Source of the DNA: Cutaneotrichosporon cavernicola
Lineage: Eukaryota > Basidiomycota > Tremellomycetes > Trichosporonales > Trichosporonaceae
Length of the DNA stretch: 64,000 bases
Direction: 5' to 3'
Assembly (NCBI RefSeq): GCF_030864355.1
Contig: NC_083400.1
Coordinates: forward strand, 139,001 to 203,000
The translations under genes were made by a program, and so were the position numbers. Shown here in pieces: positions 12,327 to 23,693 of the stretch. Within the stretch, counting starts at the first letter, position 1, and each line of letters begins with the position of its first letter. The notes under the pieces were generated by a model. The model worked only from the letters and a program-made list of their open reading frames with translations. It did no database searches and was not told the origin of the DNA.

Positions 12327-14498
12327 ATGGCAGGACCCCGCATCCCATCCTACGCTGAGAGTGCGTCATCCCGCAGCAGCGCTGACCCAGTCAATGCGGC
12401 ACTCACAGCCAAGGGCTCGCCGTTCGAGACCATCGAGGTCGACATGCACGGCGTCAAGCAGATCGCATTTAAGAATGTATATCATTGTTCCGCAATTCTA
12501 ACAACAGCAAGTACCAACCTACGGGCACTTGTACGCTCGGTCCATCGACAAGTATGCGGACCGCGTGTGCGTCTCATCGCCAGTCGGTAACCCTACCAAG
12601 GCTATTGCGGGCGAACGCGAGTACCTGACGTATCGGGAGATGGGCGAGCGCGCGTACGCGCTCGCCGGCTGGATGCTCGAGCAGGGCGTGCGGGCTGGAG
12701 ACCCCGTCGCTGTCGGAGGTCTCAACACTGCCAAGCTCATCATCGCGTTGGTCGGTCTCCACCTCCTCGGAGCCGTGCCCCTTGTACTGAACGCTACTCT
12801 GTGAGTTTGAGTTGTAATTTGGTCAGGCTGACAACAATAGCACGGGCGACGCGCAGGTGCACTGCGCCACCCTTACGCGGTGCAAGCTAATTCTCGTGGA
12901 TGTCAAGGCTGGAGAGGCTATTGGGCCTGTTCGCGACCAACTCGATGCCCGCGGTGCTGGCCCCGTAAGGCTAGATATGGCAGCGGCTGACATAAGACGT
13001 ACTGCTGGGAAAGCCTCGACTTGCTCCCGCCTGCAGCGCGTGCTGGTTGCAAGGTACGCTATCGCTGATCTCGCTGATGGCTAGGAACTCATAGTCAACC
13101 CATCTCCAGCGTCTGTTGAGGAGGTCAAGAGTGGGCGCGCTCGGGCGAGCGTGACCCCAGAGAGCGATGCCAACATCTTCCTCACTTCTGGGTGAGCGCC
13201 CTCCATTCGAAAGATAACTCACACCAGAACGACAAGCATGCCCAAGGGTGTGCTGCTGACCCACCGCATCTGCATGCATTCCAACACGTCTGCCGAGTAT
13301 TGTACGTCTTTCACCAAGAAACAAAAAAAGCTCACACACAGCGGTTGCACGCCACGCGATGCGTCTGGGCGCGACGTACGAGATGGCGATTGCGGCCGCA
13401 ACGACGCCGCCTGAGGAACAGGGCGTGTTCCTCCTCCCCGTCCCTCTGTTCCATGTGACAGGCTACATCGGCCTCAACCGCAACTTTGTCAACGGTGGCA
13501 AGATTGTGCTCATGCGTCGTTGGGATCCCGAGGCAGCCATCGACCTCATGATCAAGGAGAAGGTGACGTCGAGCACGGGCGTTCCATCGATCTTCCAGAG
13601 CATCCTGCAGTCTCCAGGCCTCAAGGACAAGATCAAGCTGCAGGGAGTCAGTATTGGTGGCTCCCTCCCGCCTGAACGCCTGCCGGGAGACATGGAGAAG
13701 GCGTTCCCCGATCTCTACATGTTCGTATCATGCTTGTGTTGTCTGACAATAGGATCACAGCGTTTGGGATGACAGAAACGATCGGTGCTCACGTTACCCT
13801 CGCCGGCCCAGACCTTCGGCGCAAGGTGAGCTCCTCGTGAACGCGAAAGCGCTAACCCAGCCCCACGCGGCTGGTATCACTATGCCCACGGGCCAGCTGA
13901 AGATTGTCGACCTAGAGACGCGCGAGGAATGCCCGCCAAACGTCCCCGGCGTCATCTTGATGAAAGGCTCCAACGTGTGCAAGGGCTATATCAACAACCC
14001 TGAGGCGACGGCCGCCGCCCTCACCAAGGACGGGTGGCTTGACAGTGGCGATATCGGCTTCCTGGACGATGAGGGGTTCCTGGTTGTTTGTGACAGGCAG
14101 AAGGACATTATCATTCGTGCCGGCGAGAACATTTCCAGTGCAGAGGTCGAGCACGTCATCTACTCTGACGACCGGATCGCTGAGGCTGCCGCTGTAGCGG
14201 TTCCTCACGACTTGTGGGGCGAGCTTGTCGGTGTGGCTGTGACTCTTGCACCTGGTGCGACAGCCACGCCAGAGAGTATCCTCGAGCTCGCCAGGCCCCG
14301 CATTCGCGGGCCCGCACAACCTGCCATCATCGCCATCTTTGACGAGCCTCTCGGTGAGTATCCCCCGAACAAAAGGAATAGCTGACAGAAGCACGTAATG
14401 CCAACGGCAAGATTCTCAAGACTGAGATCAAGAAGGACGTCGTTGCGCGTTGGGAGGCACAGGGCCGCGACGGCGGAGCGGTCCGAGCCAAGCTGTAG
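12327..14498 (+). CDS. AMP-forming acyl-CoA ligase, probably peroxisomal
   Basis: It activates a carboxylic acid with ATP and CoA through an acyl-adenylate. The gene is split into about ten short exons; introns end in motifs such as GGCTGACATAAG and GGCTGACAACAATAG. The phosphate-binding loop reads TSGTTSMPKGVLLTHR across an intron near 13200, followed by FGMTE, GWLDSGDIGFLDDEGF, DRQKDIIIRAGENISSAEVE and the catalytic C-terminal lysine region NANGKILKTEIKK. The length of roughly 600 residues fits 4-coumarate-CoA ligase-like or medium/long-chain fungal ligases. The last residues are VRAKL; AKL is a recognised PTS1 variant, so import into peroxisomes is likely. The substrate (fatty acid or aromatic acid) cannot be fixed from sequence. 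The neighbouring maleylacetate reductase makes an aromatic link possible. Confidence 0.88.
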
Positions 14499-15610
14499 GA
14501 AATGAGGAAGAATCACAAGTCCGATGGATACCATGAGCGAGGCGAGGGTGGATGGGAAGGGCGTGTTTCGGGTTGTGACGCGTTATTGCTATTCTAATGG
14601 CTAAAGCGTCTTCACACTCTAGGGCTGGTGCCCGACTGACGAGCCCCATGGCCTCAGCAACATACAAGCGGAAAGACACACAACCGATGGAGGGTGTAGC
14701 CTCTCAACAGTTCAACCAACGCCAGTTATCTCTCCAATCCCTGCAAGCTCGCCCTCTCCTGGAGTGCGAGAAGCTTGGGCATCCGCGAGACGCGAGCGGG
14801 GGTAATGAGATCGTCTACGAGTTCGTTGACCGCCAGTCTCGACACGGTAAGAAGAGCCTGCCACTCTAAGCGGTTTGTTCTCAACTATGCCGTACAGGCG
14901 TCTCATGGCTCTACAAGGGGTAGATGGGCGGCTCTCGCAGCACGGCCAAGCACATGTACGACCGGGGAGCGTCGCGCTTCCGTGATCAGCAGACGCTAAG
15001 GGTTCGCTCATGGCTCTAAGGCGTAAAGGCCATACAGCGTCCGCTTCCTACTGGGATTCAGGTCGCATGGATGTTGCAGCGGCCGAATCTCAGACTACTA
15101 GCCCATCAAAGTTGACCACATCGTAGGTGACATCGGATAGTGGTTATTCCGCGGCCTTGCTATACTGTACTGTTCTGAGGCCGTGCCTTCGGGCTCGAGA
15201 GTTCGAATCTCTCTGTCATCGACAAGTGTATGCTTTTGGCTGGCGAGGTGTTCGACCCTCGACCTAACCCTCAAGGTGAGGCTTGCCCACTTCTTGCGTG
15301 GTCATAGGGTGTCCTACCATCAGGCCACGCCAAGCTAAGACATGCAGGACCTGGACAGCAGAGGAAAGCGGAGGAGCATCGCTGGCGCGGGGATGAAGGC
15401 TAGGACGGACGAGTGAGGTACAGTAGCTGGATATGGGGTGAACGGCCACCGGGACAATCTGCGGACCGCACTCCCCTTCTTGTTCCCCGACTTCGCCTGA
15501 AGTGACTGTCGCTCTTGGGGTCAGACAAGCACGGTAGTCACTTCATACCCGTTACGTCCTTTGCCAATACAAGTAGGTGACCACATGCCATAACATACTC
15601 TACACATAAT
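14499..15610. other. Intergenic region with tRNA-Ser and a tRNA-like remnant
   Basis: It separates the ligase from the FHA gene; both genes end into it. It contains tRNA-Ser(GCT) at 15126-15221 and, on the - strand around 15241-15335, a sequence with tRNA-like D-arm, anticodon-stem and T-arm pieces that does not fold cleanly. Nothing else was recognised. Confidence 0.5.
15126..15221 (+). tRNA. tRNA-Ser (GCT) with a 15-nt intron
   Basis: The acceptor stem is GGTGACA/TGTCATC with discriminator G. The D arm is CGGA-loop-TCCG. The anticodon stem CGGCC/GGCCG encloses 22 nt. Removing 15 nt after the base following the anticodon leaves a 7-nt loop with anticodon GCT. A longer variable arm (about 13 nt, TGCCTTCGGGCTC) marks a class II tRNA, and the T arm is GAGAG-TTCGAAT-CTCTC. 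A TTTT run follows at about 15234, as expected for polymerase III termination. Confidence 0.88.
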
Positions 15611-16432
15611 CTACTTGCCCGCATCCTCGTGCAGGAGTACATACTCCCGCGCCGACGTCCCGAACTTAAGCACTGCCGTCAGTTGTGCTCGCCAGCCCAT
15701 CATCTACCCACCATCGTTTACTCGCAGCTCGTAGTATCGCGACTTGGGCACCTCCTGCCCGTTGACGTACGTGCCGTTGGTGCTGTCAAGGTCGAGGATA
15801 TACGGCTTGACGTCGCTCTTGACATCGCCATACTGGCTCCGCTTCGACACCGCACGGAACTGCAGCACCGCATGCTGTTTGCTACAGCTCGGGTGCTGCA
15901 CATGGATGTCCGCGACGACCGCGTCGCGCCCGACCAGGAAGCAACTCTGGCTATAAACATGGATGAGGTCTGGGTCAGCACCTCGTCATCTCGTCATGGT
16001 GAGCACTCACCGACCTGCTCGTCCCCTTTGAACACGTATAGCCGCCAGTTTTGTGTCGGCTTGCGCGCCTCGGGCGGCTCGTGATACTTGAGCGCAACGC
16101 CCTTGACCTGGTTACTCTCCTTGGCCAGCAGGCCAGACGAGCTAAAGTCTGGCTTTGGTGGGCTCTTGGGCTCGCCCTGCGTGTCAGCATCCCCTGAAAG
16201 GCATACTCACGGCGTCCTCGTCGTACCGCTGCCGATCGTCTTCGCGCTCGCGTTCCCGCTCGCGGGCGCCGTATCCCGCATCCGGTTCCCGCTTCACCTG
16301 CGCATACCTTCGGTCTCGGTCGCGCTCGCGCTCGCGGTCATCGCGCCTGTCCCGACGCGGTGAACGGCTGTTGGTCCGGCCGCCTCCACGTTCGCGTTGC
16401 CGAAAGTGTGGTGGTTCGTCCCGGGCCGACAT
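15611..16432 (-). CDS. FHA-domain protein, SNIP1/Pml1-like (RES complex)
   Basis: The protein has about 225 residues in four exons. The N-terminal third is rich in Arg, Glu and Asp with RS/RE-type repeats (SPRRDRRDDRERERDRDRR). The C-terminal half is a forkhead-associated domain: CFLVGRDAVVADI, HPSCSKQHAVLQFR and LDLDSTNGTYVNGQEVP, ending YYELR and VLKFGTSAREYVLLHEDAGK after a last intron near 15680. This arrangement, a basic RS-like N-terminus and a C-terminal FHA, is that of SNIP1/Pml1, which acts in the RES pre-mRNA retention and splicing complex in the nucleus. The ATG at 16432 lies 281 nt from the start of the divergent neighbour, so the two genes share a short promoter region. Confidence 0.85.
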
Positions 16433-16713
16433 GGATGGTGGATGGTTGAATGGTGGTGGATAAAAGGACGAGTGAAATGTGGGTGGCGTGTTTTGGGTAC
16501 ACCAGTGCCTGAAATGGAATGACATGATCGTCGGTCCGAGGTCACTCACTCACTTGATCACATTCTTCATCTTCGTCAACTGGTTATCATCCACCTTCGT
16601 ATCGCCAACATCTCCTCTCTCCTCCAAGCTGTTACCATCCTCCAGCTTTACTACCCGGCATCGTGTACATATCCTTCCCACGCGTCCTGCTTTTCCACCC
16701 GCCGGTCGGCGCA

Positions 16714-17784
16714 ATGGACCAACGTGACGCCACAATCTCCAGGCTCAAGCGCGATCTTGAGGTTTCGCACTTGTTCAACAGGGGTGTCCTCAGCTCAAAT
16801 CAGGAACAGAAGGACCGCATCGTCGAGCTTGAGGCCGAAAACGCGATCCTCCGGACGACGGAGAGCAAGCTCGCCGCCCTCGAGGAAGCTTTCGAGGAGC
16901 AGGAGAAGCGGACCCAGCGCGCCGAGAACGTCCTGGCTGATGCGCGGAGGCGCGCAGCAAGTTGTCTGAAGTCGCTCAAGAATGCCGAGGAGGGACGTGA
17001 GCTGGCTGAACGCGATGCGGCGTACTGGCACGGCAGGTCTGAGTGTCTGGCCGAAGCTGCGGCGCAGGCGCAAAGCATCTTCGAGGATGCCATGGCTGCC
17101 GTGGCTGCGCCCCCAAAGCGGACAACGGAGCGCTTCACGCTTGCCTTACCCGGCGTCGCTGTGAGTTCTGGTCTAGTTGGGAGCTGACAGTAGCAAGCAC
17201 AAACCGCACCCCCAGCCCTAGCCGTTGAAAGGGCGCGCGCCTCGACCTCGGAGTCGTCACGACCCGTCATGCACCGTCGCAAACGCTTACGGACAACCGA
17301 CGATGAGGATAACGGTTCCGTGAAAGCATCACCTCCGACCGCACGTAGGTTGTTCACGAACATGGGGAACGGCAAGACGAAGGAATCCAGGTTGGCGACA
17401 GAGTCGGGCGAAGAAGATAGCCCATACTCGAGTCCACCTGGCGTAACGGGCAAGAAAAGGGGTGAAATACCGGACAGCGAATACTTACCCGCCAAAGGCA
17501 AGGGCGTGGCTACCAGTACCGATCCCCCGCCCGTCACGCGGCGAAAAGGCCGCCATTCGTCTCCTCTACCACGCCGGGCAACTGTCCCGAAGGCACGAGC
17601 GCCAGCGACTGCTCCGCGAATACGCCGACCTCAACCTCCGCCCGAACCCACACCCGAATCAGACATCGCGATCAAGAGCGAGCCGGAGAGTGACTCTGGT
17701 GAGAACCGCCCAGTGCTTGGCTCGAGTGTGTCGAAGAAGCAAGGGGTGAAGCGTTGCGTCCCAACGATGAGGCGGGCCAGTTGA
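16714..17784 (+). CDS. Coiled-coil protein of unknown function
   Basis: The gene has two exons of about 149 and 197 codons joined by an intron of about 33 nt (17161-17193, GTGAGT to CTGACAGTAG). The first exon (residues about 1-140) is a regular Glu/Lys/Arg/Ala-rich coiled coil containing IVELEAENAILRTTESKLAA. The second exon is disordered and rich in Pro, Ser, Arg and Lys, with basic clusters such as HRRKRLRTTDDED and DSDIAIKSEPES-like acidic pieces; IKSEPES resembles a sumoylation consensus (psi-K-x-E). I recognise no family. The basic clusters suggest nuclear location (inference). It is divergent from the FHA gene. Confidence 0.7.
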
Positions 17785-18708
17785 GGATGTCTTCGTGACC
17801 AGGTTGCAGCCATACTTCTGCGACGCGCAAGTTTGCGGTCCTCTCTCCGCCGTCAACTGTGGTGATCTCTGTCAGCGAGGTTGGACGCGCTTGTGCGGAG
17901 CTCGCTACTGACGGGCATGTCGTTCAAGCACGACGGCTCGTCACTCTTTAGGCTGCGCTGACCCCAGACCCGCTCGACCGTTGGGACGACTAGGAACAAT
18001 GAAGGCGAAACATATTGTTGTGCATGTACAGTATGATGCAGCGGTTGACCCATCACCAGGCCCGCTCGCGAAACTCTGGCTGATCCTCACCCTCAAAATG
18101 GGACCTTCTCAAGAGTGGCTGATGACCAAAGGAACTGATGATAAGCTGACCAGAACGCCTGAATCGAATCGAGGCGATCTGGCCAAATCCTCATCGCAGC
18201 CGTTGAAGACTGTACGCCACCTCGGTCCACTCCAGGACGGGCAGTTCCACCAGCCATTGCCAGGAGGGTTATTCGCGTCGTGGGTCGAGTGTACCGTGGC
18301 TGCGATTGGGGAGATATGGAATAATTAAGAGCAAATCGGAATGAATGGCTCCCACAGAGAGTGCCGATGGGTTCAAGTAAGTCGCGAAATTCACCCCAAC
18401 ATCCAAGTCACACCAACACTAGTGGTGAAACGGTATCATGGACGCTTGCCATGCGTTCGGCGGGGGTTCGACTCCCTCCTAGTGTATTTCCTTTTCTCAG
18501 AGATTGGGGTTGAGCTTGATCTTTTGATCAAGGCGATGTTTTAGGGTGTACAGTATCAGGGTGCAAGGATCGGTTTGTTTGTGGCCATGCTGAAGGCTAC
18601 ATGCAATGCAATGCTCGTACAGGTCTATGCAGTATGAAAGTATGGTATGCACTCGACTCGGCACCGTCCCTCTCCCTTCTCTCCCGGCTCTGTGGGGATC
18701 AAATGACC
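17785..18708. other. Convergent intergenic region with tRNA-Gly
   Basis: It lies between the ends of two convergent genes. It contains tRNA-Gly(GCC) at 18416-18486 and a GTACAGTA motif near 18548 on the downstream side of the minus-strand gene. The 115-codon frame at 17981 shows no family features and is treated as chance. Confidence 0.5.
18416..18486 (+). tRNA. tRNA-Gly (GCC)
   Basis: The + strand reads the same 71 nt as the copies at 5636 and 33721: acceptor ACACTAG/CTAGTGT, anticodon loop TTGCCAT (GCC), T arm with GGTTCGACT and discriminator A. A short T-rich stretch (ATTTCCTTTTC) follows, suitable for polymerase III termination. Confidence 0.95.
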
Positions 18709-20834
18709 TCAAACAGTCGGCGTAGGTGTGGCAGTGCGCGACAAAGCCCGTTCTCCATCCTTGAGGACGCGTTGCACGAAACGGGGAAACGAGTAATCTC
18801 CCGCGGCAAACTTGACGCGCTTGGCCTCCCCAAGTGACCTATACGGTAAGATCCACGTGACGGCGTGTACTGGTGCTCCCGGAGTGGTTTCGAGCACCCC
18901 GCCATCATCCACGGACAAGGCCTCCATGTCACCAATCACCGTGTCTATTGCTGTTCGCTCAAGTTCATAACTCCCCTGCGCCCAGCCCTTTGTGCGCCAG
19001 CGGGGTTGGGCGAATAGCTCACGGAAGACGACGTGGCCCATACTCAGCGTGGTCATGCCCTCTGCTGCGCCGCGGGAGAGCGAGTGTAATGCGACAACAG
19101 TAAAGGGCGTCGAGATTTGCGCGACGCGAGGAGCGGGCAGGCGGCGCGGGTTCAGGAAACCGGGCAGGGCTGGCGCCGCACTCATCCCCTTCGAGACGAC
19201 AGAGAGGTACTCGGCCACAAAGGTCGTGCATGCCGCCGCTGTGGTCGCGTGGAACGATGTCATGCCATCTGCACAAAGGCTTTTGCCTAGAGCCAAAGGG
19301 CTCTCGAGGCGGCGCGATACTGACTCGAGGCCATGTTCCTCGACTTCCTTGGTCAGCATGTCGATGCTGCAATCGTCGTCGAAGACGTGTAGCCGCATTT
19401 TGGCAAGACAACCCGCCTTGCCTGCGTACCGGCTTCCTTCCCAGAAATCGCCGTCTTCCAGACCAGTGAGGCGGCGCATACGCCGCTGCTCCAATCCCTC
19501 GCCGACCAGAGCCTCAGAGCTGATCGTCTCCTGGAGGTACGTGATCGCCTCTTGGGTGGCCCAGAGCTCAATCTCCTGTCCATTAGACGTGGCCTCGAGT
19601 GTGTCCCGGATAACCTCCACTAAAGGCTCAGTCGTCTCTTCGAGCAGGGCGCGCACGAGTTCTCGCGAGTTCTGGCTCTGCGCCGCGTCCGCCTCTCCTG
19701 CGCCATCCCAGCTGCCGCGCCCGCCGCCCGCGTGTCCCGCCTCCTCAACCACCGTCTGGGGGCGGTAAAAGCGCGCACGAGCTTCGTCTGGTGTCGCCGG
19801 GAGGGGGTGGTGTAAGAGGTCGGAGCAGAGGCCCATGAGCGCGGTCGGGTCGAGGTTGAGCCGCCGTGATGGGGTGACTGTCCGGGCGTCTGGGAGGCTG
19901 GTGGGAAGGCGGGAGAAGGGAATGTCGGACAGGTCGCCAAAGACGAGGTGTACGCCGCGGGCCCGGATCGCATCCAAGGTCTGACCAACACGCAAATCGG
20001 GATGCCCTCCCTCGGGGTTCTCCTCGATCCGCGTGAGGCGGAGAGTGAGCCGCGGTGCCACGGCACCTGGAATGCGCTCGACTCCCGCAGCTAATGCGAG
20101 GAGGTCGTCGACGAGGCGTGTGAGCACGTTGGGCTGGAACGAGGCTGCCTTGGGAGTATTTGGCCCCTCGTCATCCGAGTCGGTGAGGTATGAGTCGTAC
20201 TCTCGGAACTCGGCCAGGAGTGTCGACACCTTCTTGCTGTATATCCGTATCCACTCGGCGCCGCCGCGGGCGACCACGTCGACGAACCCCTCGCGGGCGG
20301 GTTGATTGCCTGATGCGGGGAGTTTGCTGGACATGCGGACGGCGGGGACGGGGGTGGCCGCGAGGACCAGACATTTCCAGGCCGTCGCGAGGCCCTGGAT
20401 GACCGGGAGGGGATCCTCGCGCGGTGGATCATCCGACTTTGCGAGCTGATGTCAGCGCAACCGGGAAGGGAGGACAAAAAGACAATTAATGTCCGATCGC
20501 ATTGCGGAAGCTCCAGCATATCGCCGGGATCCATCAAGGTCGCAGAGTGCGCCGCTCGATTACGCACTCGCAGCCATAGGCATCCCGTGCAGCACACCAG
20601 CCACGCCACGCATCTGGCATCACTCACCGTCTGAAGCTGCGCATCCTGCTGCTCAATCGCGTCCGTAAACTTTCTGAGGCCCTGCGTGTCCTCGCCGCGC
20701 CACGGCGTGCCAGTGGCGTTGTCAAGGACAGGAGGCTGGAAGGCCAGACGGCCTTGGTCGAAGGCGCGCATGTGTCGGCGGAGCTCCTCCATGAGCTCGC
20801 GCGCGGCGTCGAGTTCGGGAGTGTAGTCCCGCAT
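18709..20834 (-). CDS. DUF1308 / UPF0415 (C7orf25-like) family protein
   Basis: Two exons encode about 645 residues. Exon 1 (from MRDYTPELDAARELMEEL) ends CAGACG before GTGAGT near 20629. The intron ends GCTGACATCAG near 20440, and exon 2 resumes LAKSDDPPREDPLPVIQG. The central part has RLNLDPTALMGLCSDLLHH, which resembles the conserved hydrophobic-Asp-Pro/Val-Thr-Ala-Leu element of UPF0415 proteins, a family with a PIN-like fold. The C-terminal half includes MTSFHATTAAACTTF and HAVTWILPYRSLGEAKRVKFAAGDYSFP. The biochemical role of this family is poorly known. The assignment is by motif memory and moderate. No targeting signals or membrane segments are seen. Confidence 0.65.
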
Positions 20835-21180
20835 TAGTCGTGTGTAGGGTATGTGTGGACAAGACAACAGGGAGAGGGTTGTGGTTGCTCAAGAGACAGT
20901 TGGTGTTGACGCAAAATGTTGAAGTGGAGGTTTCAATGTACCGCCAAGGGGATCGTCATGACAGGCGCGTCCAAAGCTTCCAAGATTCAAAAGTCTCACG
21001 TCAGATACCGCTAGACTACCATGTTAAACAGCTAACACGAGCGACTTTGACATGGCAAATTCACGTAAATTACAGTACATGGTCCTTGGACATCAAGTTG
21101 AGCTAATCAAGTGATGATGGGCTACATGGGACGCAGTCCGCCAACAGTGGCGCGATAGTGGAGATCATTGACTAGTCAAG
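20835..21180. other. Intergenic region between DUF1308 and Ariadne genes
   Basis: About 345 nt holding the promoter of the DUF1308 gene and the 3' flank of the RBR ligase gene. A TTACAGTACAT motif lies at 21070-21080. Nothing else was recognised. Confidence 0.5.
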
Positions 21181-23080
21181 CTAGATGTCAATCGTGAAGA
21201 GCCAGCGGTGCTCGAGGTATCCCTTGAGCGTGTCGTCGAGCAAGATGTCGTGGCGCTTCTGGACATAGGCCGCCTGGTTGGTGATCTCAAAGCGGATCTT
21301 GGCAATGTCCTGCTCGGCAATGTTGCTCTCAAGAAGGCCCGAGAGGGTTTCGACAGCACGCTCGAGGTCGCGTTGGTTGTCCTCGAACAGTTCCGTCATG
21401 TTGTTACGCACGAGGTAGTAGGCCATCCCGTACGACCATTTGAGGAGGATGCGCGACCTGACGACCGTCTTGACAGCCTCCTTGGCGAATTGCACCTCGA
21501 TCCACGACAGGTTGCCGTTGTTCTGCATGATCTCCATCTTCTTCTCCGTGTTCTTGTAAAAGTCGGCATCGAGCTTGGCCGACTGGTCGTGGTTAGCGAA
21601 GCGGTTAAAGAACTGAGGTTAGCTGTGTCTGTCAGAATGAGCTTACGTGGAGGTAGCGCTCAAGGCTCGCCCGGCTCTTGGCCTGCGCGTCGCGTGCATC
21701 CGACCCAGACTTTTCGTCGAAACGGTTGCACTGGTACCAGCTCGTGCCGTGCTCCGACCACGGTCCCATGCACACCCAGCAGAACTCGCCACGGCACTTC
21801 TTGCAGGTCATGTGGCTGACGTCAGCTGAATTCTAGAGGCGCTTTCATAGACACTCACTTGCAGCCGCCGTTCTTCTCAATCGTCGACTGGCACTTCGGA
21901 CACTCTTTGGTGTTCGCGTTGAGCCAGTTGGCGGTCTCCGAGTCGTCGGCACACTTCTTCTCCCAAGCCTTGACGATCTTGCACAGCACCGGGCGGTGGT
22001 CGGCCGGATACCCGCATCCGAAGCACAGATCGTGCCCGCATGTGCAGGTGACAGTGGGGACGATCTGGTTGAGCATCCGCGGTGGCGCCTGCGAGCACTC
22101 GATGGCGTACTGGCACCCGGGGTGAGGACACCAGCGCAGGCTGGGCGAGTCCTGAACGTATGCTGCTTGCAGCAGGTCACGGTACCTGCTGTTAGATAAC
22201 CCCGAGAACCTGGAAGCTTACCTCACAGCGACGTCCGGCTCTACCAGCTCTTCGACAGCCTCCTGCACCACGACGCGGTTGCACCCGCTCTCCATGCACT
22301 GCACGCGAGCGCTCTCACCCTCCGTCTTGATCTTGCCCGTGAGGTACTCCTTCCAGCAGGCGCGGCAGAAGCGGTGGTTGCAGCCTAACGAGTAGGTCTG
22401 CGTGTCAAACTCCTCAGTGGGGTAGTCATTGCAGCAGATGGGACAGTCAAAGGGCGCGGCCTTCTTGTTCTTTGGTCGGAACGGGTTGCGGCTCTTGAAC
22501 GGTGACGACATAGGAAGGGAAGCGGTCGAGGTGGAGGGGGAGGAAGGTGGCGAGAGTCCGGCCGCGGCAAAGGACCCAGCGGGGTCGCTCCAGAACTCCT
22601 CCTGTAACTTCTCCGAGTTCCACGCGTAGTGCCTAAGGAGGATGGCCGCTGAGGAAGCCTGTTGTTAGTTTACTCTCAATTGTTTCAAGCTTACGGGCAC
22701 TTCAAGGAGCGTCTGGACCTTCTTGACCTGAATGTTCTGCATCTCGGTGAGCTCCTTGGGCGATAGAACCTTGTACGCGACATCGTATGGTTTCCGGGAT
22801 GGTCCGTCTGGTGTAAGATGTACCTTCCAAGTGCCAACTCACCCTCAGCTGTTGGGCTCACGGCGTCGAACACGTCCGGCTCGGACTCAGAGTCCATGTC
22901 TGGGCGTCAACCAACTGGACGCCCAGGGAGTGACATCACTTCCAGGCGCGCCTGCGCTCGCGACCTCGCGCGATAAAGGCCAGCTCTGTAGAGACAACAG
23001 CGACAGCACTCACGCTCGTCTTCAAAGTCATCAAATTCGTCCTCATCGTCGTATATAAAGTCCTCGCCATCGGAACTCAT
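21181..23080 (-). CDS. RBR-type E3 ubiquitin ligase, Ariadne family
   Basis: It is a RING-between-RING ligase that accepts ubiquitin from an E2 onto a catalytic cysteine. At least seven short exons give about 530 residues. The acidic N-terminus (MSSDGEDFIYDDEDEFDDF) is typical of Ariadne-1. RING1 reads CPICCNDYPTEEF then LGCNHRFCRACWKEYL. The IBR has YAIECSQ, CTCGHDLCFGCGYPADHRP and AWEKKCADDSETANWLNANT. RING2 has CPKCQSTIEKNGGCKHMTC with CRGEFCWVCMGPWSEHG; the Cys of GGCKHMTC is the expected catalytic residue. The C-terminal Ariadne domain follows (FFNRFANHDQSAKLDADFY onward). The ATG at 23080 opens the acidic segment. Upstream in-frame codons to 23233 have no ATG-supported conservation. Confidence 0.93.
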
Positions 23081-23693
23081 GGTGTCAGGGGGGGCAGTCG
23101 CGGTGTCTGCGCCTTGGCCTTTAAGGTGCTCTATGCGAGCGCGCTTGGGCCCAGTCGAGTTGACGGAGTTGGAACGCGCGCGTTTGGGCTGATGTGGCGG
23201 GGTGGCTGTGGGGGAAGGTGTTATGAGGGCCACCTTGGCGGCCTCGCGTGCGCGAGTGGCAAGGATGAGTGAGGCGAGCGGGGCTGTGGAGGTGGATACG
23301 AGTTTGGTGGCAAAGAGATGAAGGCTGGGGTGGGAATGTGGACCGGGAGGTCGTGGGTATACGCCAAGTTGAGTGGAAGGTGGTGTTCTGAAGAGTGATT
23401 GTATAATCTAGATTGATATATAAAGTGAAGAACAAGGGGAGCGAGGTGATTCAGTCAGTTCATTGCATCGCCAGTCGCCAGTCATCAGGTCCGTTAGCCA
23501 TCACCCATTAGCCTCCCAGCAGCGCATCCCCTAAGGTTCCGATAACAGCTGACTGGGTCGCAGCTGGAAATAACACGTCAACCTCAAAATGCCACGTGGC
23601 ATTATCACTTGTGACCGCATTTCGATCAGAAACAACCTATCCTCCACAACACCAACTCGTAAACTCAGCGACATCACTCTCTCACTCTTCACG
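23081..23693. other. Divergent promoter region between Ariadne ligase and NUP84
   Basis: About 610 nt between two divergent genes. It contains presumably both promoters. No repeat, RNA gene or further exon was recognised. Confidence 0.5.

Noticed and set aside
15241..15335. A second tRNA gene on the - strand
   Set aside because: D-arm and T-arm pieces are present but the acceptor stem and T-loop do not fit; kept only as a low-interest remnant, not annotated as a gene.
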